45,497 bases of DNA from an uncultured Eubacteriales bacterium (GCA_902786815.1 CADADV010000016.1:1-45497); one strand, 5' to 3'. Positions 23,991 to 33,725 are shown, counted from the first letter of the stretch. Translations and numbers: made by a program. The notes: generated from the letters alone by a model not told the origin.

Positions 23991-26900
23991 ATGCCGAAGA
24001 AAGAGTATCTCAAGAAAATACTGATTATCGGATCGGGCCCGATCGTCATCGGTCAGGCTGCGGAATTCGATTATGCAGGCACACAGGCCTGCAAAGCCAT
24101 CCGTGAAGAAGGGATCCAGACGATCCTCGTCAACAGCAATCCGGCTACGATCATGACGGACAAGCAGATTGCCGACAAGGTCTATATGGAACCGCTGACA
24201 GAAGAAACGGTCGAAGAGGTCATCCGAAGAGAGCGCCCGGACGGGATGCTTGCCGGATTCGGCGGACAGACCGGGCTCAATCTGGCTATGGAGATGGACA
24301 GCAAAGGCATTCTCTCCCGATATAATGTGGAACTGCTGGGCGTCAACAAGGAGAGCATAAAGAAAGCCGAAGACAGGGAGGCCTTCAAGGCTCTCATGGA
24401 AGAGATCGGTGAACCTGTGCCTGCCAGCACGATCGCCACTACCATCGAGGAATGTCACGATTTCATACAGAAAGAAGGACTTCCGGTCATCATCCGGCCG
24501 GCGTACACACTGGGCGGTACCGGCGGCGGTATTGCGGAAACCATGGAGCAGCTCGATGATCTGTGCTACAGAGGGATGGAGAGCAGCGCGATCGGACAGA
24601 TCCTACTGGAGAAGTCCGTTGCCGGATGGAAGGAAATCGAATATGAAGTCATGCGGGATGGCGCGGATCACTGCATCATCATCTGCGATATGGAAAACGT
24701 CGATCCCGTCGGCGTACATACCGGAGACAGCATCGTCGTTGCGCCGACCCAGACGATCACCAAAGAAGAAAACCAGATGCTCAAGGACGCGTCGATCAAG
24801 ATCATCCGGAGCCTCGGCATCGAAGGCGGCTGCAACATCCAGTTCGCCCTGGATCCGGACACCGGCGACTACATCGTCATCGAAGTGAACCCGCGTGTCA
24901 GCCGTTCCTCGGCACTGGCCTCCAAGGCGGCCGGGTATCCGATCGCCAGGATCGCAGCCAAGATCGCGCTGGGGTATCACCTCGACGAGATCCGCAACAG
25001 CGTGGCAGGCGGAACGGCCCTCTTTGAGCCGTCGCTGGATTACATTGTTGTAAAATATCCGCGCTGGCCCTTCGACAAGTTCAGGACAGCGTCCCGTGTA
25101 CTTGGAACACAGATGAAAGCGACCGGGGAAGTCATGTCCCTTTGCAAAAGCTTCGAGAGCGCTTTGCTGAAAGCGCTGACGTCCGTGGAAATCAAGTGCG
25201 ACGGCCTGCACACGCCGTCCGTGTCCTGCCTGGGTGATGTGGAACTGCTGGCCAAGCTGAAAGCCTGTGATGACGAGCGGATCTTCTGCATCGCAGAGGT
25301 GTTCAGAAGAGAGCTGATGACGGTGGACGAGGTGTATGATGTCACGAAGATCAATCCGTGGTTCCTCGACAAGATCAAATATCTCATCGATCTTGAAGTT
25401 CGGCTGAAAGAGGGTCCGCTGACGAAGGAACTGCTGGCCGAAGCAGAGTCCAAGGGATTCACGGACAACGATATCATCGGGCTGTCCGGCGTCCCGCGGG
25501 AAGTCATCCAGGATATCCGTATCTATAATGACATCTATCCTGTGTACAAGATGGTCGACACGAGCGGCGGACGCTCAGCGATCGCAACGCCGTATTACTA
25601 TTCCTGCTACGACAAGGGTGATGAAAACGTCATCTCCGACCGGGAGAAGATCCTGGTGATCGGTTCCGGTCCGATCAGGATCGGGCAGGGGATCGAGTTC
25701 GACTACTGCTGCGTACAGTGCGTCAATGCAGTCAGGGAACTTGGCTTCGAGGCGATCATCGCCAACAACAATCCGGAGACGGTCAGCACAGACTCAGATA
25801 TTTCGGACAAGCTGTATTTCGAGGCGCTTCATATCGACGATGTGATGAACATCATCAAGAGAGAGCGACCTCTGGGTGTCATCGTGCAGTTCGGCGGCCA
25901 GACATCCCTGAATCTGGCGCAGCAGCTGGACAGCCGTATGATCAATATTCTGGGAACATCATACAAAAATATCGACCTGGCGGAAGACAGGGAGAAGTTC
26001 AATGATCTTCTCAATGAACTGCGCATCGCGACGCCGAAGGGTTATGCGGTCACAGGAGAAGAGGAAGCCTTCAAGGCCATCGCGGAGCTCGGCTATCCGG
26101 TCGTCGTCCGTCCTTCCTACGTGATCGGCGGACGCGCCATGCAGGTCGTGTACAGCGACGAAGAACTGCTGAGCTACCTGCGGGAGGCGGTTTCCCTGTC
26201 GAAGGAGCACCCGGTCCTGATCGACCAGTATATCGTCGGAAAGGAAATCGAGGTCGATGCCGTATCCGACGGCGAAGACGTTCTGATCCCGGGCATCATG
26301 GAGCACATCGAACGAGCCGGCGTCCATTCCGGCGACAGCATCTCCGTTTATCCGGATTTCTCCATCGCCAAGGAGGTGGAGGACACGCTGGCGGTCTACA
26401 CGAAAAAGATCGCGAAAGCGCTGGACGTCGTCGGACTGGTCAACATCCAATACGCCTATGACGGCAAGACGATCTACGTCATCGAGGTCAACCCGCGTGC
26501 ATCCAGAACGGTTCCGATTTTGAGCAAAGTCACCGGCGTGCCGATGGTCAAGCTGGCAGTCGCCGCCATGCTGGGGCAGAAACTGAAGGACAGCGGATAC
26601 GGCACAGGGCTGTATCCGAAGAGTGAGAAGTACTCCGTGAAGGTCCCGGTCTTCTCCAGCGCGAAACTGACAGATATGGACATTGCTCTGGGCCCGGAAA
26701 TGAAATCCACCGGCGAGGTGCTCGGAATCGACGCCGACCTTAAGAAGGCCCTGTACAAGGGCTTTGTGGCAGCAGGCACGGCAATCCCGACAGAAGGCAA
26801 TATCTTCGCGACCATCCGGCAGGCGGAGCTGACCCCGTACACGGCGCAGATCCTGCAGGATTACATCGACGCCGGATTCAAACTGTATGTATCGTCGGAC

Positions 26901-27188
26901 AATCTGGATTTTGCAAGTCAGTACGGAATCAATGTGAATGTGATGACGTACGATACCGCCATCAAATGGATCGGGAATCATGACGCCGGCAGCGACATGA
27001 GGATCGATCTGGTCCTGAACGTGCCGGAGATGGCGAACAGCAAGGAAAACGACAGCTTCCCGGTCAGGAGAAAGTCCGTGGAGCGCGGGATCCCGACACT
27101 GACATGCATGGATACCGCAAAGGCATTCCTGGATGTGATCAAACTCAAGCAGGCAGGCGAGCAGCTGCAGTACGCCGCGCTGGAGTAA
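23991..27188 (+). CDS. carB: Carbamoyl-phosphate synthase large subunit
   Basis: The large subunit makes carbamoyl phosphate from bicarbonate, ATP and ammonia supplied by the glutaminase subunit. The 1065-residue length is full. Two homologous ATP-grasp halves are clear: GSGPIVIGQAAEFDYAG opens the first, and GSGPIRIGQGIEFDYCC the second at about residue 560. EVNPRVSRSSALASKA and EVNPRASRTVPILSK mark the two active sites. A C-terminal MGS-like regulatory domain follows. The ATG at 23991 follows AGAGGAGG. Upstream in-frame codons lie in the leader and are rejected. No carA lies in the window, so the glutaminase subunit must be elsewhere or missing. Confidence 0.96.
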   Translation: MPKKEYLKKILIIGSGPIVIGQAAEFDYAGTQACKAIREEGIQTILVNSNPATIMTDKQIADKVYMEPLTEETVEEVIRRERPDGMLAGFGGQTGLNLAMEMDSKGILSRYNVELLGVNKESIKKAEDREAFKALMEEIGEPVPASTIATTIEECHDFIQKEGLPVIIRPAYTLGGTGGGIAETMEQLDDLCYRGMESSAIGQILLEKSVAGWKEIEYEVMRDGADHCIIICDMENVDPVGVHTGDSIVVAPTQTITKEENQMLKDASIKIIRSLGIEGGCNIQFALDPDTGDYIVIEVNPRVSRSSALASKAAGYPIARIAAKIALGYHLDEIRNSVAGGTALFEPSLDYIVVKYPRWPFDKFRTASRVLGTQMKATGEVMSLCKSFESALLKALTSVEIKCDGLHTPSVSCLGDVELLAKLKACDDERIFCIAEVFRRELMTVDEVYDVTKINPWFLDKIKYLIDLEVRLKEGPLTKELLAEAESKGFTDNDIIGLSGVPREVIQDIRIYNDIYPVYKMVDTSGGRSAIATPYYYSCYDKGDENVISDREKILVIGSGPIRIGQGIEFDYCCVQCVNAVRELGFEAIIANNNPETVSTDSDISDKLYFEALHIDDVMNIIKRERPLGVIVQFGGQTSLNLAQQLDSRMINILGTSYKNIDLAEDREKFNDLLNELRIATPKGYAVTGEEEAFKAIAELGYPVVVRPSYVIGGRAMQVVYSDEELLSYLREAVSLSKEHPVLIDQYIVGKEIEVDAVSDGEDVLIPGIMEHIERAGVHSGDSISVYPDFSIAKEVEDTLAVYTKKIAKALDVVGLVNIQYAYDGKTIYVIEVNPRASRTVPILSKVTGVPMVKLAVAAMLGQKLKDSGYGTGLYPKSEKYSVKVPVFSSAKLTDMDIALGPEMKSTGEVLGIDADLKKALYKGFVAAGTAIPTEGNIFATIRQAELTPYTAQILQDYIDAGFKLYVSSDNLDFASQYGINVNVMTYDTAIKWIGNHDAGSDMRIDLVLNVPEMANSKENDSFPVRRKSVERGIPTLTCMDTAKAFLDVIKLKQAGEQLQYAALE

Positions 27189-27229
27189 ACCAAGCCCGTA
27201 ATAGAGACAATTTAAAAACGATTACAGGG

Positions 27230-27257
27230 TTGAATTATATGCAATAACATGTATAAT
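27230..27257 (+). promoter_or_regulatory. argGH promoter with imperfect dyad
   Basis: TTGAAT (27230-27235) and TATAAT (27252-27257) are 16 bases apart. TATGCA-ATAACA-TGTATA (27238-27255), with one mismatch between arms, spans the spacer and -10 box. A second dyad AATGC-ACATGA-GCATT follows just downstream. Confidence 0.55.
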
Positions 27258-27307
27258 AATGCACATGAGCATTGATATGCACGATAAATATTAGGAGGAA
27301 AGAAAAA

Positions 27308-28579
27308 GTGGCAAAGGAAAAGGTAGTACTGGCATACTCAGGCGGACTGGATACATCGGTCATCATGAAGTGGTTGAAGGAGAACTATGATTACGATGTG
27401 ATCGCTGTCTGCTGCAATGCAGGACAGAACGAAGATTTTAAGGCAATAGAAGAGAAGGCGATGGCGACAGGCGCGATCAAGGCAATCACTCTGGACATCA
27501 GAGAAGAGTTCATTACGGATTACATCTGGCCTACGTTGAAGGCGGGCGCGAAATATGAGAACTATCTGCTGGGAACGGCGATGGCAAGACCGCTCATGGC
27601 GAAGAGACTGGTGGAGATCGCCCAGGAAGAAGGAGCCTTCTATATTGCGCACGGCTGCACCGGCAAAGGCAACGACCAGGTGAGATTCGAATCCGCGATC
27701 CACTCGCTGGATCCTGCGATCAAGATCATCGCGCCGTGGAGAATGCCGGAATGGGAGTTCCAGTCGAGAGAAGAAATGATCCAGTATTCCCATGATCACG
27801 GAATCCCAATCAGCCAGTCCAACGCCAAGATCTACTCCAGAGATGAGAATATATGGCACATCAGCCACGAGGGCGGCGAGCTTGAGAATCCGTGGAACGT
27901 GCACTACGACACGATACACGTGCTGAGCGTTCCGCCGGAGCAGGCACCGGATGAGGTGACTTACGTCGACATCGATTTCGAACACGGGATCCCGGTCGCC
28001 GTCGACGGTGTGAAAATGGGACCGATCGAGCTGCTGACAAAGCTCAATGAACTGGGCAGCAAGAACGGCATCGGTACCATCGATATCGTTGAGAACCGTC
28101 TGGTCGGCATGAAGTCCAGAGGCGTCTATGAGACGCCGGGCGGCACGATCCTCTACGCAGCCCACGAAGGACTGGAGGAACTGATCCTCGACAGAGACAC
28201 GTCCCACTACAAGAAAATCGTAGGCGAGAAGTTCGCAGAGCTGCTCTACACAGGCCTTTGGTTCACGCCGCTGCGGGAAGCGATCTGCGCGTTTGTAGAC
28301 GTGACACAGGAGAACGTGACGGGAACTGTCAAGATGAAGCTCTACAAGGGAAGCGCTACTGTTGCTGCCAAGAAGGCGCCGTACTCCCTCTACAACGAAG
28401 AATTTGCCACATTCAGTAAGGATGAAGTATACAACCAGTACGACGCAGAAGGATTCATCAATCTGTGGTCGCTGCCGCTGAAGATCAGAGCGATCCAGAA
28501 ACAGACAGCCGAAGGAGGTGCGAAATACAGTGAAACTCTGGAAAGGAAGGTTCTCAAAGGAAGCGACTTCGTCGAGTGA
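27308..28579 (+). CDS. argG: Argininosuccinate synthase
   Basis: ArgG joins citrulline and aspartate with ATP to give argininosuccinate. The N-type ATP pyrophosphatase P-loop is [10 protein letters not shown] (S11-S17), and [14 protein letters not shown] is typical. The 423-residue length is slightly above average. The start is GTG at 27308, nine bases after AGGAGG. The ATG at 27272 lies ahead of that site. The 3' end runs 50 bases into argH. Confidence 0.95.
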   Translation: MAKEKVVLAYSGGLDTSVIMKWLKENYDYDVIAVCCNAGQNEDFKAIEEKAMATGAIKAITLDIREEFITDYIWPTLKAGAKYENYLLGTAMARPLMAKRLVEIAQEEGAFYIAHGCTGKGNDQVRFESAIHSLDPAIKIIAPWRMPEWEFQSREEMIQYSHDHGIPISQSNAKIYSRDENIWHISHEGGELENPWNVHYDTIHVLSVPPEQAPDEVTYVDIDFEHGIPVAVDGVKMGPIELLTKLNELGSKNGIGTIDIVENRLVGMKSRGVYETPGGTILYAAHEGLEELILDRDTSHYKKIVGEKFAELLYTGLWFTPLREAICAFVDVTQENVTGTVKMKLYKGSATVAAKKAPYSLYNEEFATFSKDEVYNQYDAEGFINLWSLPLKIRAIQKQTAEGGAKYSETLERKVLKGSDFVE

Positions 28580-29900
28580 TGAATTCAACGCCTCCATACC
28601 ATTCGATCAGCGGATGTACGAGGAGGACATCACCGGCAGCATCGCCCATGCCCGTATGCTGGGAAAGCAGGGCATCATAAGCACAGACGAGGCGGATCTC
28701 ATCATCAGGACTCTCAGCGAGATCCTGGCGGACATCGATGCCGGCAAGATCGAATTCTCCATTGAAGGGGAAGACATCCACATGAGCATCGAGCAGATCC
28801 TCACGGAGCGGATCGGGCAGACCGGAAAGAAGCTCCACACAGCAAGGAGCCGGAACGACCAGGTCGCAGTGGACCTGCGTATGTGCCTCCGCAAGGAGAC
28901 GGCCCTGATCGACGAGAAGCTGGCGGAGCTGATGCAGACCCTTAAAGATCTGGCGGAGCAGCATCAGGAAACTGTGATGCCGGGCTATACGCACCTGCAG
29001 CGGGCCCAGCCGGTAACGCTGGCGTATCATCTGCTGGCCTATTATCAGATGTTCGGCCGCGACAGAGAGCGTTTCGCAGACGGGCTGAAACGCATCAACC
29101 GGCTGCCGCTGGGAAGCGGAGCACTGGCCGGAACCACGTACAATACAGACCGGCAGTTCCTGGCTGATCAGCTGGGATTCGACAGCGTGCTCCCGAACGG
29201 GATGGATGCCGTCGCCGACCGTGATTTTGCAATAGAATTCCTGAACTGCTGCAGCATCTGCATGATGCACCTGTCAAGGTTCTGTGAGGAGCTGATCCTC
29301 TGGAGCAGCGTGGAATTCGGATTCGTGGAGATCGATGACGCGTACGCAACCGGCAGCAGCATCATGCCGCAGAAGAAGAATCCGGACATGGCGGAGCTGA
29401 TCCGCGGCAAGAGCGGCCGGGTCTACGGAGACCTGATGGCTTTGCTTACGGTATGCAAAGGCCTCCCAATGGCGTATAACAAAGACCTGCAGGAGGACAA
29501 GGAACCCGTCTTTGACGCAGCGGACACCGTGAAGAATTCCCTCGGCATATTCACCGAGATGATCTCCACCATGGCCGTCAGAAAAGAAAGCATGGCGAAG
29601 GCCGCCAAGTACGGCTACATGAACGCCACTGACGCCGCCGACTACCTGGTAGGCAAAGGCATCCCGTTCCGCGACTGCCACGAGATCATCGGCAAGATGG
29701 TGCTCTACGCGATCGGAGAGGGCAAGGCTCTGGATGAGCTGACCATGGAGGAGTTCAAGTCCTTCTCGGATGCTTTCGGCGAAGATATCTACGACGCCAT
29801 CGCCATCGAGAACTGCATCAGAGCGAAGCAGTCGGAAGGATCGACATCCTTCGACAGCGTACGCAAGCAGCTCGACGATATCGCGGACTTCACAGACTAG
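28530..29900 (+). CDS. argH: Argininosuccinate lyase
   Basis: ArgH splits argininosuccinate into arginine and fumarate. All expected motifs are intact: MKLWKGRF at the start, [38 protein letters not shown] and [10 protein letters not shown]. The GTG at 28530 is chosen because the protein then begins MKLWKGRF, and AAGGAGG (28512-28518) lies 11 bases upstream. A GTG at 28518 overlaps that site. The 456-residue protein is of normal length. The gene overlaps argG by 50 bases, an unusually long overlap that implies coupled translation. Confidence 0.95.
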   Translation: MKLWKGRFSKEATSSSDEFNASIPFDQRMYEEDITGSIAHARMLGKQGIISTDEADLIIRTLSEILADIDAGKIEFSIEGEDIHMSIEQILTERIGQTGKKLHTARSRNDQVAVDLRMCLRKETALIDEKLAELMQTLKDLAEQHQETVMPGYTHLQRAQPVTLAYHLLAYYQMFGRDRERFADGLKRINRLPLGSGALAGTTYNTDRQFLADQLGFDSVLPNGMDAVADRDFAIEFLNCCSICMMHLSRFCEELILWSSVEFGFVEIDDAYATGSSIMPQKKNPDMAELIRGKSGRVYGDLMALLTVCKGLPMAYNKDLQEDKEPVFDAADTVKNSLGIFTEMISTMAVRKESMAKAAKYGYMNATDAADYLVGKGIPFRDCHEIIGKMVLYAIGEGKALDELTMEEFKSFSDAFGEDIYDAIAIENCIRAKQSEGSTSFDSVRKQLDDIADFTD

Positions 29901-29904
29901 GGAC

Positions 29905-30104
29905 CGGCTGATGATGGAGTGTCGCGCCGTCTAAGTCCTCGTCGCGTACAATCACAACAACTCATTCGCAGATAATCGAAACCCAGCGAAACTCGCACTT
30001 TGTGCTCAAACATCGCTGGGTTTTTGCGATTATCTTTGCTCATTTCGTTGGTGATTGCATACGCTCCTGCGGAAGCGGCGGCGCGATACTCCATCATCGG
30101 CCAG
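29905..30104. repeat. About 200-bp imperfect giant inverted repeat
   Basis: The left half starting GGCTGATGATGGAGTGTCGC matches the reverse complement of the right half ending GCGATACTCCATCATCGG with few changes. Further matched blocks continue inward: GCGTACAATCACAACAA with TTGGTGATTGCATACGC, GATAATCG with CGATTATC, and ACCCAGCGA with TCGCTGGGT, ending in a GCAC-TTT-GTGC centre. Nearly the whole stretch can fold as one hairpin with interior loops. It may be a MITE-like element, a structured RNA, or a duplicated and inverted segment that now serves as the argH terminator. Confidence 0.75.
29980..30025 (+). terminator. Terminator core of the argGH operon
   Basis: AACCCAGCGA and TCGCTGGGTT form a 10-bp stem around a 23-base loop, followed by TTT. 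It is the centre of the larger inverted repeat, and outer arms AGATAATCG/CGATTATCT extend it. Because both sides are AT-flanked, it may work on either strand. Confidence 0.7.
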
Positions 30105-30164
30105 CCGCTTGCTGACCTAGCGAGGGCAATCCCCGCCCGGTCACTGTCCGACGCACGGATGCCG

Positions 30165-30193
30165 TTGCGTGCGGGGGGTGCCTTTGATATAAT
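30165..30193 (+). promoter_or_regulatory. Fumarase operon promoter
   Basis: TTGCGT (30165-30170) and TATAAT (30188-30193) are 17 bases apart, with an extended TGA before the -10 box. The -35 box lies in the right arm of a small hairpin (ACGCACGG/CCGTTGCGT region). GGGAGG and AGGAG precede the ATG. Confidence 0.65.
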
Positions 30194-30213
30194 CTTGCGG
30201 GAGGCTTAGGAGT

Positions 30214-31056
30214 ATGAGAGAACTGAATGTAACGGAAATCACGAAAGCGGTCGCGGAAATGTATGTGCACGCGAATTACTTCCTCGGGGAGGATGTCAGG
30301 GCGTGCATCAGTGAGTGCGCACAGAAGGAAGATGCGCAGCTTGCCCGCGATGTTTTTGCGTGTGTGGAAGAGAATCTGGAGATCGCTGCGGAGGGCGTAT
30401 TCCCGATCTGTCAGGACACGGGCATGGCCTGTGTGTTCCTGGATATCGGACAGGATGTGCACCTGACCGGGGGCGATCTGTATGAAGCAGTCAACGAGGG
30501 CGTCCGGCAGGGGTGCGCCGAAGGGTATCTGCGGCAGACCATTGTGGAGGACCCCTTCAGAAGGAAGAATACGGGAGACAGTACGCCGGCGGACATCAAC
30601 GTCGACATCGTGCCGGGCGAGCAGGTGAAGATCACTGTGGCGCCGAAAGGATTCGGATCGGAGAATATGAGCCGGATCAAAATGCTCACACCTGGAGACG
30701 GTGTCAGCGGGGCGGAGGACTTCATTGTCAAAACCGTGGAGGAAGCAGGCGGCCGGCCGTGCCCGCCGGTGGTTGTCGGCGTCGGCGTGGGAGGCAATTT
30801 CAATAAAGCCGCCCTCATGGCCAAGAAAGCGCTGCTGCGGCCCATGGGTGAGCATAACGAGGATCCGTTCTACCGGGAGATGGAGGAGCGTCTGCTGGAG
30901 CGGATCAACGCCCTGGATATCGGCCCCCAGGGATTCGGCGGCAACACGACTGCTCTGGCGGTCCATATCATCGCGGCGCCGACACACATCGCAGGACTTC
31001 CTGTAGCGGTAAACATCAACTGTCACGTGTCAAGACACGAGGAAACGATACTATGA
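30214..31056 (+). CDS. Class I fumarate hydratase, alpha subunit
   Basis: Two-subunit iron-sulfur fumarases interconvert fumarate and malate. The 280-residue protein matches the N-terminal half of class I fumarase or L-tartrate dehydratase alpha. Cysteines suited to ligate the 4Fe-4S cluster are C66 (FPICQDTGM), C183 (RPCPPVV) and C270 (NINCHVSRH). The next gene encodes the beta subunit, overlapping by four bases. The position right after argH suggests that it consumes the fumarate made there. Tartrate dehydratase is the alternative within the family. Confidence 0.9.
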   Translation: MRELNVTEITKAVAEMYVHANYFLGEDVRACISECAQKEDAQLARDVFACVEENLEIAAEGVFPICQDTGMACVFLDIGQDVHLTGGDLYEAVNEGVRQGCAEGYLRQTIVEDPFRRKNTGDSTPADINVDIVPGEQVKITVAPKGFGSENMSRIKMLTPGDGVSGAEDFIVKTVEEAGGRPCPPVVVGVGVGGNFNKAALMAKKALLRPMGEHNEDPFYREMEERLLERINALDIGPQGFGGNTTALAVHIIAAPTHIAGLPVAVNINCHVSRHEETIL

Positions 31057-31583
31057 GACATGAACTGAAAGAACCTTTCACAAAGGATAAACTGAAAGAC
31101 CTGCGGGCAGGGGACACGGTGCTCCTGACCGGGACGATCTATGCGGCAAGGGACGCGGCACACAAGAAACTGCTGGAGATGATCGAGAGTGGAGATAAGC
31201 TGCCCATTGAGATCGAGAATCAAATCGTCTATTACGCAGGACCGACGCCGGCAAGGCCGGGCAATCCCATTGGCTCCGTCGGCCCGACGACAAGCTACCG
31301 CATGGATGCGTTCACACCGGTGCTCCTCGCACGCGGTCTCACCGGCATGATCGGCAAGGGTCCCCGAAATGAAGAGGTGAAACAGTGCGCCGCCGAAGCG
31401 GGCGCTGTCTATTTCGCTGCCATCGGAGGGGCGGGAGCATTGATCGCCAAGAGCATCAAATCATCGGAGGTTGTTGCTTTTGCAGAAATGGGAACGGAGG
31501 CGATTCGCAGGCTGTATGTTGAGGATCTGCCGCTCATTGTCGCCTACGATGCAGAGGGAGGAGATGTGTTCGCGCGGGGCTGA
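31053..31583 (+). CDS. Class I fumarate hydratase, beta subunit
   Basis: The 176-residue protein matches the C-terminal half of class I fumarase: LTGTIYAARDAAHKKL, YYAGPTPARPG, GSVGPTTSYRMD and GMIGKGPRN. It pairs with the alpha subunit encoded just before it, sharing an ATGA overlap. The length is normal for the subunit. Confidence 0.92.
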   Translation: MRHELKEPFTKDKLKDLRAGDTVLLTGTIYAARDAAHKKLLEMIESGDKLPIEIENQIVYYAGPTPARPGNPIGSVGPTTSYRMDAFTPVLLARGLTGMIGKGPRNEEVKQCAAEAGAVYFAAIGGAGALIAKSIKSSEVVAFAEMGTEAIRRLYVEDLPLIVAYDAEGGDVFARG

Positions 31584-31595
31584 AAAAGGTTTCAG

Positions 31596-31624
31596 TTGAC
31601 AAATGTTGGAAAAGATACTATCAT
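31596..31624 (+). promoter_or_regulatory. Promoter of the CYTH gene
   Basis: TTGACA (31596-31601) and TATCAT (31619-31624) are 17 bases apart. The leader to the ATG at 31686 holds a weak GGAAAG/CTTTTCC hairpin. Confidence 0.6.
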
Positions 31625-31685
31625 TAGCGGGTACGCTTTTTGGAAAGAGGGGTTTTTGGGCTTTTCCGTAAAGTGAGGTAACCCA

Positions 31686-32306
31686 ATGGAGATAGAACTG
31701 AAATATATCATTCCGGACAGCGAAACGGCAGAACGTATCTGGGAAAACGAACTGTTCGCAGGCGTGGAAGAGGAAGGCTCGAGAGAAACACTGAACATCG
31801 ACGCCAGATACTTTGACACTGACGATTTCGATCTGGCACGGAATGAAGTGGCCTACAGGGTCAGACGCGAGGGCGATCATCTCGTTGCGTCGCTCAAATG
31901 GAAGGGCCACAGTGAGGACGGCCTGCATGTGAGAGAGGAGATCAACGCTCCGGTGCAGAGCGATGAGCCTGATCTGGATGTATTCCACGAAAGCAATGTA
32001 GGCTGCGAAGTCTGCAAGTTTGCAGAGGGCAAAGAACTCAAGTGCATTCTGCAGACATCCTGCATCCGCAGAAGATTCCGGATCGATACGGGAACCGGAT
32101 TGTTCGAGTTTTCGATCGACAGCGGGGAGATCGTGACTGAGTACGGGACACTGCCCATCAGTGAGGTGGAAGTCGAGCTGTTCACGGGCGAAACAGAAGA
32201 ACTGGTCCAGATCGGCCGAAAGCTTCAGGACGCATACGGACTCACAGAAGAAAACAAAAGCAAATACTACCGCGGCATGCTCATGATCATGGAAAACCGC
32301 AAGTAG
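31686..32306 (+). CDS. CYTH domain triphosphate tunnel protein
   Basis: The 206-residue protein opens with MEIELKYIIP, the EIELK signature of CYTH proteins. It continues with AYRVRREGDHLVASLKWKG and EVEVELFTGE, whose alternating charged residues would line the tunnel. Family members hydrolyse inorganic triphosphate or make cyclic nucleotides, and the former is more usual in Firmicutes. GAGGTAA precedes the ATG. It has its own promoter and terminator. Confidence 0.85.
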   Translation: MEIELKYIIPDSETAERIWENELFAGVEEEGSRETLNIDARYFDTDDFDLARNEVAYRVRREGDHLVASLKWKGHSEDGLHVREEINAPVQSDEPDLDVFHESNVGCEVCKFAEGKELKCILQTSCIRRRFRIDTGTGLFEFSIDSGEIVTEYGTLPISEVEVELFTGETEELVQIGRKLQDAYGLTEENKSKYYRGMLMIMENRK

Positions 32307-32334
32307 AAGAGAATGCTGTATATTGCTTACTTGG

Positions 32335-32360
32335 GAGGTCGCAGAGACCTCTCTTTTTTT
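32335..32360 (+). terminator. Terminator after the CYTH gene
   Basis: GAGGTC-GCAGA-GACCTC is a perfect 6-bp stem followed by TCTTTTTTT, 29 bases after the stop codon. Confidence 0.85.
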
Positions 32361-32362
32361 AC

Positions 32363-32391
32363 TTGTAATACAAAGGCAAAAGAGGTATAAT
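32363..32391 (+). promoter_or_regulatory. Promoter of tig and the protease block
   Basis: TTGTAA (32363-32368) and TATAAT (32386-32391) are 17 bases apart. It begins right after the previous terminator. No CIRCE or CtsR-type operator is recognisable here. Confidence 0.7.
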
Positions 32392-32432
32392 TATTTGCAC
32401 TATATGTAAAAAACCGAGGAGGAAACATATTA

Positions 32433-33725
32433 ATGAAATCAACATTTATTTCAAGAGAGAAAAACGAAGTTAAATTCACGATGGAATTCACCGCTGAAGA
32501 GTTTGAGGAAGCAATCGTCAAGGTCTATCAGAAGGAGAAGGACAAGTTCCAGATCGACGGTTTCAGAAAGGGCAAAGCGCCGAGAAGCCTGATCGAGAAG
32601 AGATACGGCGAAGGTATCTTCTTTGAGGATGCAGTCAACAACCTGATCTCACTGAACTACCCGCTGGCTCTGGACGAGCTGGATCTGGAAGTTATCGATT
32701 ATCCGAGAACAGAGCTGAGCCAGACGAAGAAGGGCGAAGGCTTCACTGCTACAGTAACCGTAGAGTGTTATCCGGAGTTTGAAGTCACCGGCTACAAGGG
32801 CGTTGAAATAGAGAAGGTCCCGGCTGAAGTAACCGATGAAGACGTAGACAAAGAGATCTCCAACATGGCAGACAGAAATTCACGTATGGTCGAGGTCGAC
32901 AGACCGGTACAGGACGGAGACACCGTACTGATCGACTACGCAGGATTCGTCGGCGATGACCAGTTCGAAGGCGGCACAGCAGAGAGATATCCGCTGCAGA
33001 TCGGCTCCGGCACATTCATTCCGGGATTCGAAGAGCAGCTCATCGGCGCATCCAAGGATGATGACGTTGAAGTCAAGGTCACATTCCCTGAAGAATATCA
33101 TTCAGAAGAACTGGCAGGAAAAGAAGCCATCTTCAAGTGCAAAGTCCACGAGATCAAGGAGAAGGAAGTTCCGGCAATCGATGATGATTTCGTAAAGGAC
33201 GTCAGCGAATTCGATACACTGGATGAACTGAAGGCAAGCAAGAGAGAAGAACTCCAGAAGGCTGCCGAAGCGAGAGCAGAAGACCAGATGAAGAACAGCG
33301 CCATCGAGAAGGTTTTCGAAGCCAACGATATCGAGGTTCCGAACGTCATGGTCGAAGAGGAAATCAACAGCTCCCTGCAGCAGTTTGACCAGCAGCTGAG
33401 AGCACAGGGCATGGATCTGAACAGTTATGTCCAGTTCATGGGTGAGGACATGGATAAGTTCAGAGAAAGCATCAGAGAGGACGCTTTCAAAAAGACGAAG
33501 ACAAGAATGCTCGTAGCCAAGATCGTAGACCAGGAAGAGTTCGAAGTTTCAGATGATGAACTGAAGGAATACATCGAAGACATGGCGAAGCAGTACGGCA
33601 TGGAAGCGGACAAGCTGATCGAAACGATCGGACCGCAGAATGTTGCTACGCTGGGCGGCGACCTGAAGATGAGAAAAGCTGTAGACTTCATCTACGAGAA
33701 TGCAGTCATCAAAGAAGCTGAATAA
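32433..33725 (+). CDS. tig: Trigger factor
   Basis: Trigger factor is the ribosome-bound chaperone and prolyl isomerase for nascent chains. The ribosome-docking motif GFRKGKAPR is at 43-51. A FKBP-type domain spans about 155-240 (GDTVLIDYAGFVGDDQFEGG), and a long helical C-terminal domain follows. The 430-residue length is standard. GAGGAGG precedes the ATG. Most arginines are AGA, as expected for a highly expressed gene here. Confidence 0.97.
   Translation: MKSTFISREKNEVKFTMEFTAEEFEEAIVKVYQKEKDKFQIDGFRKGKAPRSLIEKRYGEGIFFEDAVNNLISLNYPLALDELDLEVIDYPRTELSQTKKGEGFTATVTVECYPEFEVTGYKGVEIEKVPAEVTDEDVDKEISNMADRNSRMVEVDRPVQDGDTVLIDYAGFVGDDQFEGGTAERYPLQIGSGTFIPGFEEQLIGASKDDDVEVKVTFPEEYHSEELAGKEAIFKCKVHEIKEKEVPAIDDDFVKDVSEFDTLDELKASKREELQKAAEARAEDQMKNSAIEKVFEANDIEVPNVMVEEEINSSLQQFDQQLRAQGMDLNSYVQFMGEDMDKFRESIREDAFKKTKTRMLVAKIVDQEEFEVSDDELKEYIEDMAKQYGMEADKLIETIGPQNVATLGGDLKMRKAVDFIYENAVIKEAE

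Noticed and set aside
27272-27307. Upstream ATG start of argG
   Set aside because: The AGGAGG site lies between this ATG and the GTG at 27308. The GTG gives the usual ArgG N terminus.
29897-30097. 66-codon open frame on the - strand inside the giant inverted repeat
   Set aside because: It lies wholly in self-complementary sequence, has no ribosome site, and its product has no recognisable feature.
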